A stretch of DNA of 18,735 bases from CAZDAW01 sp964503685 (GTDB taxonomy: Bacteria; Chloroflexota; Anaerolineae; Anaerolineales; Anaerolineaceae). Both the position numbers and the translations under genes were made by a program. The stretch covers positions 1 through 18,735 of the forward strand of contig CAZDAW010000069.1 in assembly GCA_964503685.1 (NCBI GenBank). Direction: 5' to 3'. Each line of letters starts with the position of its first letter. Position 1 is the stretch's first letter. Positions 7,208 through 14,135 of this stretch are shown here, one piece after another. The notes beneath the pieces were generated by a model. It worked only from the letters and a program-made list of their open reading frames with translations, was not told the DNA's origin and did no database searches.

Positions 7208-9299
7208 CCTGTTTACCTCTGTTGGCTTTAATTCCAGCAAAAATTCCCAATTCCACTTCGATAAACAATGGCCGTTTTGTATGACCTACAATCTCATCGG
7301 ATAAAATACCCTCTTCGCAGTACAGGCGTTGAATCAATGCACTGCAAGTTTTCCCCCCACATGAGCCCATCCCCGCCCGGGAAACCGTTTTGAGTTCATT
7401 CATATCGTGATACCCTTTGCGAATCCACTCACGTAATTCACCAGCGGTTACACGTTCACAACGGCAAATGATCGTATCATCAGCCAGATGCGCCGCGCAC
7501 TGATCTAAAGGATGCGTTACCTGAGGTTCCTGCATTCGCAGGCCGGCAATCCTGCGAGCATATTCCTTGGGCGCCTGAACTTCGACAACCAACGTTCTAT
7601 CGGCTTTTGGAACAGCGTGAATGCCAAGCACTTTACACTCACCTAACGTGTTGCCTTCTGTATCTACCACCTCAACCATCTCATTTCCCTGTAATTTTGA
7701 ACGGGGGAATTCATATGGAATAGAAACGACAGGAAAATCCTTATTTGCCCGATAATCAACAATCGTAATCGCCAGGCCAGGGCAGCCAGCCAGACAACGT
7801 TTGCAATTCAGGCAACAATAGTTGTTACCCAGAAAAACCGGAATATGACGAATATCATTCCGGTCAATGGATATCAAACCGTTCGGACAAAGGTAAGTGC
7901 AAGGATCACAGGGTATTTCCTGTGTGCAGTGAATCACCGGTACGACTCCTTCATAGTCATCGGGAAAAACCGCAGGAATATTCTTTCCCGGTTTTGATTT
8001 CAAGATCGCTTCGGTTTGCAGCCATTCAGTTGGAACGTCACCGGTCTCGCAGCCTAAGGCGCGGGCAATTTCTAAACCTCTGATTTTGCCCGAGAACATG
8101 GCAGCCGATGCTTCCGCAATTTCCTGCGCATCACCGGCTGTAAAGGCTTTGATGTCAAACGCCCTGGCTTTGTTATAAAACTCATCAACCGGCTCAAGGC
8201 CAATGGCCACCAATACACAATCACATTCAAACGATCGTTCTGTACCTGCGATAGGTTTGAAATTTTTATCCACTTGTGCAATTGTCACCGATTCAACAGC
8301 ATCCACACCGTTTGCGCTCAATATCGTATGCGATGTATAAATCGGGACGCCCATTCGCTTCAATTTATCTTGATGAACTTTATACCCCCCACATTCTGGC
8401 ATAGCTTCCACAAGACCCACGACGCTAATGTCTGCCTGGAGCGCGTGATAACCTGCAATCAATCCAACATTGCCGCCCCCGACGATAAAAAGTTTTTCAG
8501 CCGGACGAATCAGATCGCGATTGACCAATGTCTGAAAAGCGCCCGCCCCAATTACACCGGGTAAAGAATTGCCCTTAAATGTCAAAAACTTTTCGCGTGC
8601 CCCGGTAGCCGTTAACAATACCTGAGGTCTGACGATGACATAACAATCGCCCCCCTTTAATATCCCCACAACCTTATCGCTAAAAACCGCCAGCGCCGTG
8701 CTTTGCAACCAAACTTGAATCGAAGCATAATTTGAAACTTCTTTCTCCAGACGAGTTGCGATATCAATCCCGCGCGTCCCTGCATAAACCGCTTCCGTCG
8801 AACCGAAAAAGCGGTGCGTCTGAAGCACAAGCTTTCCCCCCAGACGGCGTTTATCATCCACCAGGATGGCTTGAACACCTCGTTTGCCCAGTTCAATTGC
8901 CGCCGACATCCCTGCCGGGCCGCCGCCCAATATCAGAACCGGGATATCGATTCGTTCGATCTCTTTCATGCCAGGCAAATGCTTAACCTCTGGCAATTCC
9001 GGCAGACCAATGGATGGCTCTAACCGCATTCCAGCTTTTAAAATTTCCATACAGGATTTAACTGGTTTTCCGTCAGCCAGTACCATGCATTGTGAGCATT
9101 GTCCATTGGCGCAAAATATACTCTGCGGAGCATTATCTTTTGGGTGAAAACCCATGACATGGATTCCATTGGCGAATAAAGCCGAAGCGATAGTCTCTTC
9201 CTCGTACGCAGTCAGTTTTTCGCCTTTCCAAAAGAATTCAATTATATTACGGTCTGGAATAGCAAGAATCGGATGTTTTAGGATGCGATATTCTGTCAT
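7200..9299 (-). CDS. Multi-cofactor flavoprotein: 2Fe-2S + FAD/NAD + 2[4Fe-4S] + BFD (alpha subunit)
   Basis: 699 aa. AAGGA lies 7 bases before the ATG. Domains in order: a 2Fe-2S ferredoxin-like domain with Cys63, Cys68, Cys71 and Cys83 (as in HcnA and the SoxA N-terminus); a disulfide-reductase-like FAD domain starting at GGGPAG (125-130); a second dinucleotide fold at VGGGNVG (about 273-279); a two-cluster ferredoxin insert near 458-510 (C-x5-C-x2-C-x3-CP, then C-x2-C-x2-C-x3-CP); and a BFD-like 2Fe-2S domain near 612-660 (CRC, then CGGKTC). This combines in one chain what HcnA, HcnB and the small ferredoxin subunits of archaeal dye-linked proline dehydrogenases provide separately. It has no glycine-cleavage-T domain, unlike full SoxA. 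It likely takes electrons from the DAO subunit and feeds a ferredoxin, NAD or quinone pool. Confidence 0.88.
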   Translation of the reverse strand: MTEYRILKHPILAIPDRNIIEFFWKGEKLTAYEEETIASALFANGIHVMGFHPKDNAPQSIFCANGQCSQCMVLADGKPVKSCMEILKAGMRLEPSIGLPELPEVKHLPGMKEIERIDIPVLILGGGPAGMSAAIELGKRGVQAILVDDKRRLGGKLVLQTHRFFGSTEAVYAGTRGIDIATRLEKEVSNYASIQVWLQSTALAVFSDKVVGILKGGDCYVIVRPQVLLTATGAREKFLTFKGNSLPGVIGAGAFQTLVNRDLIRPAEKLFIVGGGNVGLIAGYHALQADISVVGLVEAMPECGGYKVHQDKLKRMGVPIYTSHTILSANGVDAVESVTIAQVDKNFKPIAGTERSFECDCVLVAIGLEPVDEFYNKARAFDIKAFTAGDAQEIAEASAAMFSGKIRGLEIARALGCETGDVPTEWLQTEAILKSKPGKNIPAVFPDDYEGVVPVIHCTQEIPCDPCTYLCPNGLISIDRNDIRHIPVFLGNNYCCLNCKRCLAGCPGLAITIVDYRANKDFPVVSIPYEFPRSKLQGNEMVEVVDTEGNTLGECKVLGIHAVPKADRTLVVEVQAPKEYARRIAGLRMQEPQVTHPLDQCAAHLADDTIICRCERVTAGELREWIRKGYHDMNELKTVSRAGMGSCGGKTCSALIQRLYCEEGILSDEIVGHTKRPLFIEVELGIFAGIKANRGKQDG

Positions 9300-9436
9300 G
9301 CAATATCCTTAATCAGTTATGAAAAAGCGAATACGGATAATCACAGCCTCAACAAATAACTATTTTCCATAACAAAAAATAGGAAGCAAATCTTATCCAA
9401 CACGCTCATAAATATCAACTTCCATTTTAGATTATA

Positions 9437-9471
9437 AAAACAGGACGGATATAGATCGTCCGTCCTGTTTT
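9437..9471 (-). terminator. Rho-independent terminator after the bacterioferritin gene
   Basis: A perfect 13-base stem, AAAACAGGACGGA / TCCGTCCTGTTTT, with a 9-base loop lies 5 bases past the bacterioferritin stop. On the minus strand it is followed by TTTTTATAATC. It separates that gene from the flavoprotein operon, which therefore needs its own promoter between 9300 and 9436. Confidence 0.85.
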
Positions 9472-9476
9472 CCTCA

Positions 9477-9945
9477 TTATCCCAACTGCTCCGCCAGAGA
9501 ATTTGGCAGTTCCATCTGCTGTATCTGGTCGATTTGAGCTTCGATACAATCAATATGCTCCTCTTCGTCTTTCAAGATTGATCCAAGCATCTCGCGCGTT
9601 CCATTATCGCCGACTTCAACAGTCAGTTTAACTGCCTCATTGTACGCTTTTATAGCGCCGTTTTCGGCATCCCAATCATTCTTATGCATTGCATCAACTA
9701 CCTGGCCAATGTTTATTGGATCAAGCGTACTGACAATTGGCTGGCCTTCCAAAAAGAGGATGCAGGCAATGTGCTTTTCGGCATGTTTCATCGCATCAAT
9801 TGCCCGCTTTTCGTCAAGAACGTTGTGTAATTTTTCATACCCCAATTGGCGCACATTCAGAGTGGACGATATACTGATTGACTGCGGTCAACTCATCGGC
9901 TAAAAGAAAATTCAACTTATCGATGACCTTATTATTGCCTTTCAT
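9477..9945 (-). pseudogene. bfr: Bacterioferritin, interrupted by two single-base frameshifts
   Basis: AGGAGG precedes the ATG at 9945. The first 30 codons (MKGNNKVIDKLNFLLADELT, then AVNQYIVHSE) are a typical bacterioferritin start, but that frame stops at 9835. From 9854 a different frame continues with GYEKLHNVLDEKRAIDAMKH and runs to 9477. The join reads naturally as SE-M-CANW-GYEK only if one A is restored near 9856-9857 and one G in the run at 9840-9843. The repaired protein would be about 156 aa, the family's normal length. Ferroxidase ligands Glu18, the AEN glutamate and DEEEH are kept, and the haem methionine is present in DAMKH. The glutamate normally just before that methionine (Glu51 in E. 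coli) is Ala. Either the gene is decaying or the assembly has indels at short homopolymers. An intact protein would store iron as a haem-containing 24-mer. Confidence 0.85.
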
Positions 9946-9989
9946 AGAAAATATCCTCCTTCCTGAATTTTTTATCGACTGATGATATG

Positions 9990-10017
9990 ATTGTAGCATA
10001 ATAATAAGTTAATCCAA
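9990..10017 (-). promoter_or_regulatory. Candidate sigma-70-type promoter of the bacterioferritin gene
   Basis: On the minus strand, TTGGAT (10017-10012) and TACAAT (9995-9990) are 16 bases apart, and the -10 box is preceded by TGC, an extended -10. The start codon follows about 45 bases downstream. The -35 box lies inside the terminal inverted repeat of the MITE-like element at 10005-10171. Confidence 0.5.
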
Positions 10018-10171
10018 GTTGCCACCTGGATGTCATTGCGAGCCTCGACAGAATGGCGAGGCGTGGCAATCTCGGATTTTGACGTTGAGACTGCTTCGTC
10101 GGGCAAAAAGCGCCCTTCTCGCAGTGACAAACGCAGAGATTGTTGTCAAGGTAGCAACTTGAGTTAAGTTA
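10005..10171. mobile_element. MITE-like structured repeat, copy A
   Basis: Imperfect terminal inverted repeats of about 25 bases (TAAGTTAATCCAAGTTGC at the left, its near-complement CAACTTGAGTTAAGTTA at the right) enclose a second inverted pair, TGTCATTGCGAG and CTCGCAGTGACA. Between these lie internal hairpins such as GCCTCG...CGAGGC and GGGC...GCCC. There is no coding capacity. Positions 10098-10152 recur, inverted and identical over 55 bases, at 18681-18735, so the element is dispersed. It fits a non-autonomous MITE; the transposase that would move it is not in the window. Confidence 0.75.
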
Positions 10172-10217
10172 TAAATAGGCTGGTCAGACTGCCATAATTC
10201 AATTAGAATTTTCAAAT

Positions 10218-11057
10218 ATGGAAATATCTCCCATAAAAGATACATCACCCCAAACGCGTTTCAGCTTTGGACGGAAAGTTGCCCAATGGATGGGATGGAC
10301 GCGTACCAGTTATTATTTGATGTCAGCCTTTATCCTCACCATTGGGCTGATCATCTACATCTGGTGGCCTCTGGTAGTGGAGTATGCTTCTTACTTCGAC
10401 CCGCGTTATCCAATCTGGATGCAACTCGACGGGTTGTTGCTGGGAATTTTCTTCGCTATGTCGCTATTGATCACAGCAAAAGCCGATATTAAAACCGATG
10501 CCTGGATCGTTTTTGTAGGACTATTTGGCGGATTATCCATCGAAAGCTGGGGGACACAAACCCAACTATGGACGTATTTCACCCTTGAGCGCCCCCCGCT
10601 GTGGATCATCCCCGCCTGGCCGATAGCCAGTCTGGCTATTGATCGATTGACGCGATTGCTTGGGCATTGGCTGGCCCCTTTATCAGAGAAAATTTTTCGC
10701 CGGTTATACTGGACGATCTTCCCCGCGTTTCTGGGTTTGATGCTTTACTTCGTTTTACCGACCTTTGATAAATTACTGACCTGGATGGCGACGTTGCTCG
10801 TCATATTTCTCATCGCGACCCCTACCGATTATCGCCTGGCAGTGATCACTTTTCTGGCCGGCGCTGGCTTGGGCTATTTTCTGGAACGCTGGGGAACGAC
10901 CCGCGAATGTTGGACATATTACACCCGCCAGACTCCACCCCTCTTCGCAGTCATGGCGCACGGCCTGGCTGCAGTGGCTTTCTGGCGGGCAACGATTTAT
11001 TTGAAACAGATTGTTACGATTATATTCACCCCTCCCATCAATAACGCGAACCAATGA
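10218..11057 (+). CDS. Polytopic membrane protein with internal duplication, function unknown
   Basis: 279 aa with about seven hydrophobic segments (about 33-50, 67-86, 95-108, 128-142, 164-181, 188-201, 207-221 and 243-262, some short). Two copies of one motif have identical spacing: E109-x-W-G-T-x4-x2-W118-T-Y-F-T122-x3-P126-P-L and E223-x-W-G-T-x4-x2-W232-T-Y-Y-T236-x3-P240-P-L. This indicates an ancient duplication of a helical half, with acidic, tryptophan and tyrosine residues placed at a membrane face. I do not recognise the family; the E..WGT..W.Y pattern is loosely reminiscent of small integral-membrane pigment- or lipid-modifying enzymes, which is only a hint. No strong ribosome site is seen at the ATG. 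Its stop is 1 base from the convergent gene's stop. Confidence 0.75.
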   Translation: MEISPIKDTSPQTRFSFGRKVAQWMGWTRTSYYLMSAFILTIGLIIYIWWPLVVEYASYFDPRYPIWMQLDGLLLGIFFAMSLLITAKADIKTDAWIVFVGLFGGLSIESWGTQTQLWTYFTLERPPLWIIPAWPIASLAIDRLTRLLGHWLAPLSEKIFRRLYWTIFPAFLGLMLYFVLPTFDKLLTWMATLLVIFLIATPTDYRLAVITFLAGAGLGYFLERWGTTRECWTYYTRQTPPLFAVMAHGLAAVAFWRATIYLKQIVTIIFTPPINNANQ

Positions 11058-11058
11058 A

Positions 11059-11421
11059 TTACTGTTCGATCAACCAATCCTTGGCAGCTTCAACGTCCTG
11101 AAAAGTCTTGAAAGTCCGCCCGGCGAATTTTGAAATCGCCTCCTGGGCAATACTCATTAATCCCGTAATTCCCACAGTCGCCGCGGCCTTTATGTAAGGT
11201 GTATTCGCATTTGTAAAACTTTTTAACGAATTCACCATTTCTCCATCAAAATGGCAACCAGTCGCAACAAACACTGCCAGAACCGATTTTGGCGGCTGAC
11301 TGGCAATTATCGCCTGCGCCTGCGCCAGAACGCTTTTATAATCATCCTGCGGCGTAAGATTCGTGAAATCTTCATAGAGTAATTTTTTGCCTTTATGCTC
11401 AACAAAATAAATCCGTTCCAT
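11059..11421 (-). CDS. Small conserved protein, STAS/SpoIIAA-like
   Basis: 120 aa from the ATG at 11421, which has AGGAG 6 bases ahead; a TTG 33 bases upstream is much less likely. The fold signs are alternating strands and helices: MERIYFVEHKGKKLLYEDFT, SVLAVFVATGCHF, then a helix, KAAATVGITGLMSIA, and FKTFQDVEAAKDWLIEQ at the end. This pattern resembles the SpoIIAA-like/STAS proteins found in Chloroflexota and other bacteria, where the Ends-with-DWL helix is common. No catalytic residues are evident and there is no signal peptide. Role unknown; it is probably a cytoplasmic binding or regulatory protein. It is convergent with the membrane protein gene. Confidence 0.7.
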   Translation of the reverse strand: MERIYFVEHKGKKLLYEDFTNLTPQDDYKSVLAQAQAIIASQPPKSVLAVFVATGCHFDGEMVNSLKSFTNANTPYIKAAATVGITGLMSIAQEAISKFAGRTFKTFQDVEAAKDWLIEQ

Positions 11422-11833
11422 AAGAGACTCCTGTTGGTATAAAATTTTGTGCAAATTAATTAATACGAATAAATATAAGAGATTACCATTTTATCATAGC
11501 CTTATCTATCGGGTTTGCCGCTGCCATGATCTTTGTACTTTCGCCTCGATCGGGTTTCCCTTGCCCCCCTTTATTTGCGATGACAAAAAGCCATCGATAA
11601 AACATTCTGCCAAATCTAATTATTATCCCGAATTGACGTTATATGGTAATCCTGGATTTTTTTAGCGACGATTTATTGTTTGATTTGTTCCGTAAGCTGA
11701 TTATTGTGGCTTTAATCGGGGCGCATGATAACAGGATAAAATCGACCAGAATTCAGGAGCCGTACTTTACTGGCCATTTTTATAACCTTCCCTGTTCGAT
11801 TTTTGCAGCAAAAGCACTTGTTGTATAATAATT
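11422..11833. other. Intergenic DNA, no supported gene; holds one solitary repeat end
   Basis: This stretch contains a solitary repeat end, TTATCCCGAATTGACGTTAT (11623-11642), matching the right end of the element at 11834-11970. It also contains TATAAT at 11824-11829 with a poor -35 match (TTTGCA, 16 bases away), a possible promoter for the ferredoxin gene. Two short open frames (72 and 61 codons) have no ribosome site or recognisable composition and look spurious. Confidence 0.5.
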
Positions 11834-11970
11834 CTAACATGAACTCGGGATTAGAAGTCTCGCAGAGGCGAAGCAATCTTTTCTCCTGTGAAAGAGTTTG
11901 TGGCGGTCTTTCAGGCCTCGCAGTAACAATAAGTTCTCCAACATAAAGTGTTATCCCGAATTGATGTTAA
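11834..11970. mobile_element. MITE-like structured repeat, copy B
   Basis: Terminal inverted repeats TAACATGAACTCGGGATTA (11835-11853) and TTATCCCGAATTGATGTTAA (11951-11970) enclose GAAGCAATCTT and CTCGCAGTAACA, the degenerate core of the same family as copies A and C. The element ends 24 bases before the Shine-Dalgarno site of the ferredoxin gene, so that gene's leader is formed partly by repeat DNA. Confidence 0.65.
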
Positions 11971-12005
11971 TCTTATGTTATTCATTCAACTTTTGGAGGG
12001 GTCTA

Positions 12006-13145
12006 ATGGCAGAGAAGAATCATTATGAAGACCTTGTACGTTTTTATGAATTTCAATTGGGGAAAATGCCGCATCGATCCGAGTTTATCAGCGCGCTCCA
12101 ATCAACTTTCAGCAAACGGGACCTGCAAATTTTCTTTCTGCTTCCATTCCTGGGGATGATCCCGCAGGAGAAGTTTGAAAAAAAGGCAGCCAGAGTCGGG
12201 ATACCGGCAGAAGAGTTACACACGGCTGTTAAACGTCTGGCGCCTGAAGGAATGATTGACACGTATGTGGCGCCCGAAGGCCGGGTTTATGGCCGGTCGC
12301 CTGTTATTGCGCTGCTCGAATTTCAGGTGCGTTTGAAAGAAGATTCACCAATGCGGGCAGTTTGCGCCAAAGTGATGGACGCCTTCATCGAAGGCGCTGT
12401 TGATGTCATTCCGACAAAGACACCCTATTACCGTGTTCTGCCGGTTGAATCGACATTGATCGGGACTGAAAAGGACATTCCAGTCAACAAAGCCGTGCCC
12501 GACCCACGCGAAGTGTTGCCAATTGATATTGTTTCAGAGATGGTTAAGAAAGAAAAGATCATCGTTGTGGCGGATTGTTATTGCCGTTCTACGAAGAAGC
12601 TTCTTGGAGAAGATTGCGGCCATCCCCTGGAAACATGCTTCTACTTCAATGAGCTTGCTCTGGTTAAATTGGAAACGAAATACGCCCGTCAGATCGACGC
12701 CGACGAAGCCATCCATATCCTGCATGAATGCGAAAAGGCAGGTTTGGTCCATAACGTCAGCAATTGTGAAGGAAAGATCCAGACGCTGTGTAATTGCTGC
12801 CCATGTTCGTGCGCTGTGCTCAAGGGTGTGGTGCGTGGGCAGAAGAATGTTGGCGCACCTTCCCGTTATCATTCCATACTGGTAGAAGAAAAATGCACTC
12901 TCTGTAACAAGTGTGTTGAAGTTTGTCCGATGGGCGTTTTCTCTATTGCGGGCGAAAAATTGGTTTTGCAGGCCGACAGATGTATCGGCTGTGGACATTG
13001 CGTCAGCGTTTGCCCGGACGAGGCGCTCTATATGACAAAACGGGACAAATATCCAAAAATCTATTCAGATAACGATGCTCTGTTCCGGAAAATTAACGCC
13101 GAAGCCTTCGTAGGACTGGCGCTGAAGAAAATTTCCGGTAAATAA
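12006..13145 (+). CDS. Cysteine-rich 4Fe-4S protein with C-terminal 2[4Fe-4S] ferredoxin domain
   Basis: 379 aa from the ATG at 12006, fixed by GGAGGGG 4-10 bases ahead; the 36 codons of open frame upstream run through repeat DNA and are not coding. The N-terminal 110 residues look like a winged-helix-type helical domain (IPAEELHTAVKRLAPEGMID followed by a GRVYGRSP turn). The middle has two unusual cysteine blocks: C191-x-C193-x10-C204-x6-C211, and C254 followed by C262-x-CC-x-C-x-C269. The C-terminus is a standard bacterial ferredoxin: C297-x2-C-x2-C-x3-CP and C326-x2-C-x2-C-x3-CP. I recognise the CxCR...C..P...C / CNCC.C pattern from uncharacterised 4Fe-4S proteins of anaerobes. It is likely a cytoplasmic electron carrier with an extra metal site; whether the N-terminus binds DNA is unknown. 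Confidence 0.85.
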   Translation: MAEKNHYEDLVRFYEFQLGKMPHRSEFISALQSTFSKRDLQIFFLLPFLGMIPQEKFEKKAARVGIPAEELHTAVKRLAPEGMIDTYVAPEGRVYGRSPVIALLEFQVRLKEDSPMRAVCAKVMDAFIEGAVDVIPTKTPYYRVLPVESTLIGTEKDIPVNKAVPDPREVLPIDIVSEMVKKEKIIVVADCYCRSTKKLLGEDCGHPLETCFYFNELALVKLETKYARQIDADEAIHILHECEKAGLVHNVSNCEGKIQTLCNCCPCSCAVLKGVVRGQKNVGAPSRYHSILVEEKCTLCNKCVEVCPMGVFSIAGEKLVLQADRCIGCGHCVSVCPDEALYMTKRDKYPKIYSDNDALFRKINAEAFVGLALKKISGK

Positions 13146-13147
13146 TC

Positions 13148-14092
13148 TCAAAAAATCTGGTTTTTAATAAGTTGTTCCACTTCGGCGCGCTCCGGCGCCC
13201 CTTCCATGGGGCCCATCTTTGTAACAGCCAGGGCGCCGACAGCGTTTGCAAAACGCCCGGCGTTTTCCAAGTTCATCCCTTCAAGCAACGCGACGGTAAA
13301 CCCGGCGCAAAAAGCGTCGCCTGCACCCGTCGGGTCCACTTCATCCACGCGAAAACCGGGTATTTGATAATCGCCTGTAGACTCGTAGATATGACAGCCT
13401 TTTTCTCCCTGCTTGAGCGCAACAATTTTACCCTGCGAAGCCCACAGGCGGCAACCTTCCTCATCGTTCTTCGCGCCAGTGAGCATGGCTGCCTCGTTGG
13501 CGCTGGGTAAGATCACATCGGCGCGTTCGATAACAGGCTGAACGAGTTCGCGTATCTCAGCAACAGTTAATATTTCCGGGCGAATGTTGGCGTCGAAGCT
13601 GAGGCGGGCGCTGATCGGCAGAGCTCTCATAGCGCAGAGACAGGCTTCTCTGGTTGAATCATTGATGGCGAGATTGCATCCGGTGAGATGGAGCCAACGG
13701 GCATGCCGAAAATATTCCGGTTGGATGTCATCTGGAGAGAGCTGCCCCGCGGCGGCATTGCGCCAATGAAAAATAAACTTGCGGCTTTTATCGGAAAAAT
13801 AAGCAACGAACGCTACTCCGGTCGTATGACTTGTCAGCACTTTGCCGCACGAAAAATCTACCTGATCTCGGGTAAAACGATCGAGTAAACATTTACCGAA
13901 ATCATCTGCGCCAATTGCGCCGATAAAACCAGCTTTTCGCCCCAGTCTGGCGACCGTGTCGATATATATAACCACATCGCCGCTGGGATAGGGCCCGCTG
14001 AAATCAGCAGCCTGATCCAGGGGCTGGTCGAGCGATTTGCGCATTACCTCGACCAGCATATTACCTATGGAGATGACTTCGGGGTAGTTCAT
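13148..14092 (-). CDS. PfkB-family carbohydrate kinase
   Basis: 314 aa from the ATG at 14092; a TTG 93 bases upstream is open but runs into the neighbouring gene's end. No clear Shine-Dalgarno site precedes it, so translation may be coupled to the DinB-family gene whose stop lies 43 bases upstream. The C-terminal signature DPTGAGDAFCAGF (253-265) carries the catalytic base Asp259 and the anion hole. ATP-site blocks VDEVDPTGAGD and ALKQGEKGC are present. The first PfkB signature departs from the usual GGAPANVA form: here it reads PSGDVVIYIDTVARLG (36-51). The protein would phosphorylate a sugar or sugar acid (2-keto-3-deoxygluconate, fructose or similar). Its stop is 2 bases from that of the convergent ferredoxin gene. 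Confidence 0.88.
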   Translation of the reverse strand: MNYPEVISIGNMLVEVMRKSLDQPLDQAADFSGPYPSGDVVIYIDTVARLGRKAGFIGAIGADDFGKCLLDRFTRDQVDFSCGKVLTSHTTGVAFVAYFSDKSRKFIFHWRNAAAGQLSPDDIQPEYFRHARWLHLTGCNLAINDSTREACLCAMRALPISARLSFDANIRPEILTVAEIRELVQPVIERADVILPSANEAAMLTGAKNDEEGCRLWASQGKIVALKQGEKGCHIYESTGDYQIPGFRVDEVDPTGAGDAFCAGFTVALLEGMNLENAGRFANAVGALAVTKMGPMEGAPERAEVEQLIKNQIF

Positions 14093-14135
14093 TTTGAAAA
14101 ACTCTGAAAATCTCAACGAGAATAATTCTAACCGC

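Noticed and set aside
10005..10171. CRISPR or tRNA-like cloverleaf reading of the branched repeat
   Set aside because: There are no regular repeat-spacer units, no CCA end and no anticodon arm; the terminal inverted repeats and dispersed copies fit a MITE better.
11447..11828. Two short plus-strand frames (72 and 61 codons)
   Set aside because: They run across repeat-derived DNA and have no ribosome sites or protein-like conservation signs.
11898..12005. 36-codon N-terminal extension of the ferredoxin gene
   Set aside because: It runs through MITE copy B, and the strong GGAGGGG site fixes the start at 12006.
12534..12998. 154-codon minus-strand frame inside the ferredoxin gene
   Set aside because: It is an antisense shadow of the conserved cysteine-rich coding region.
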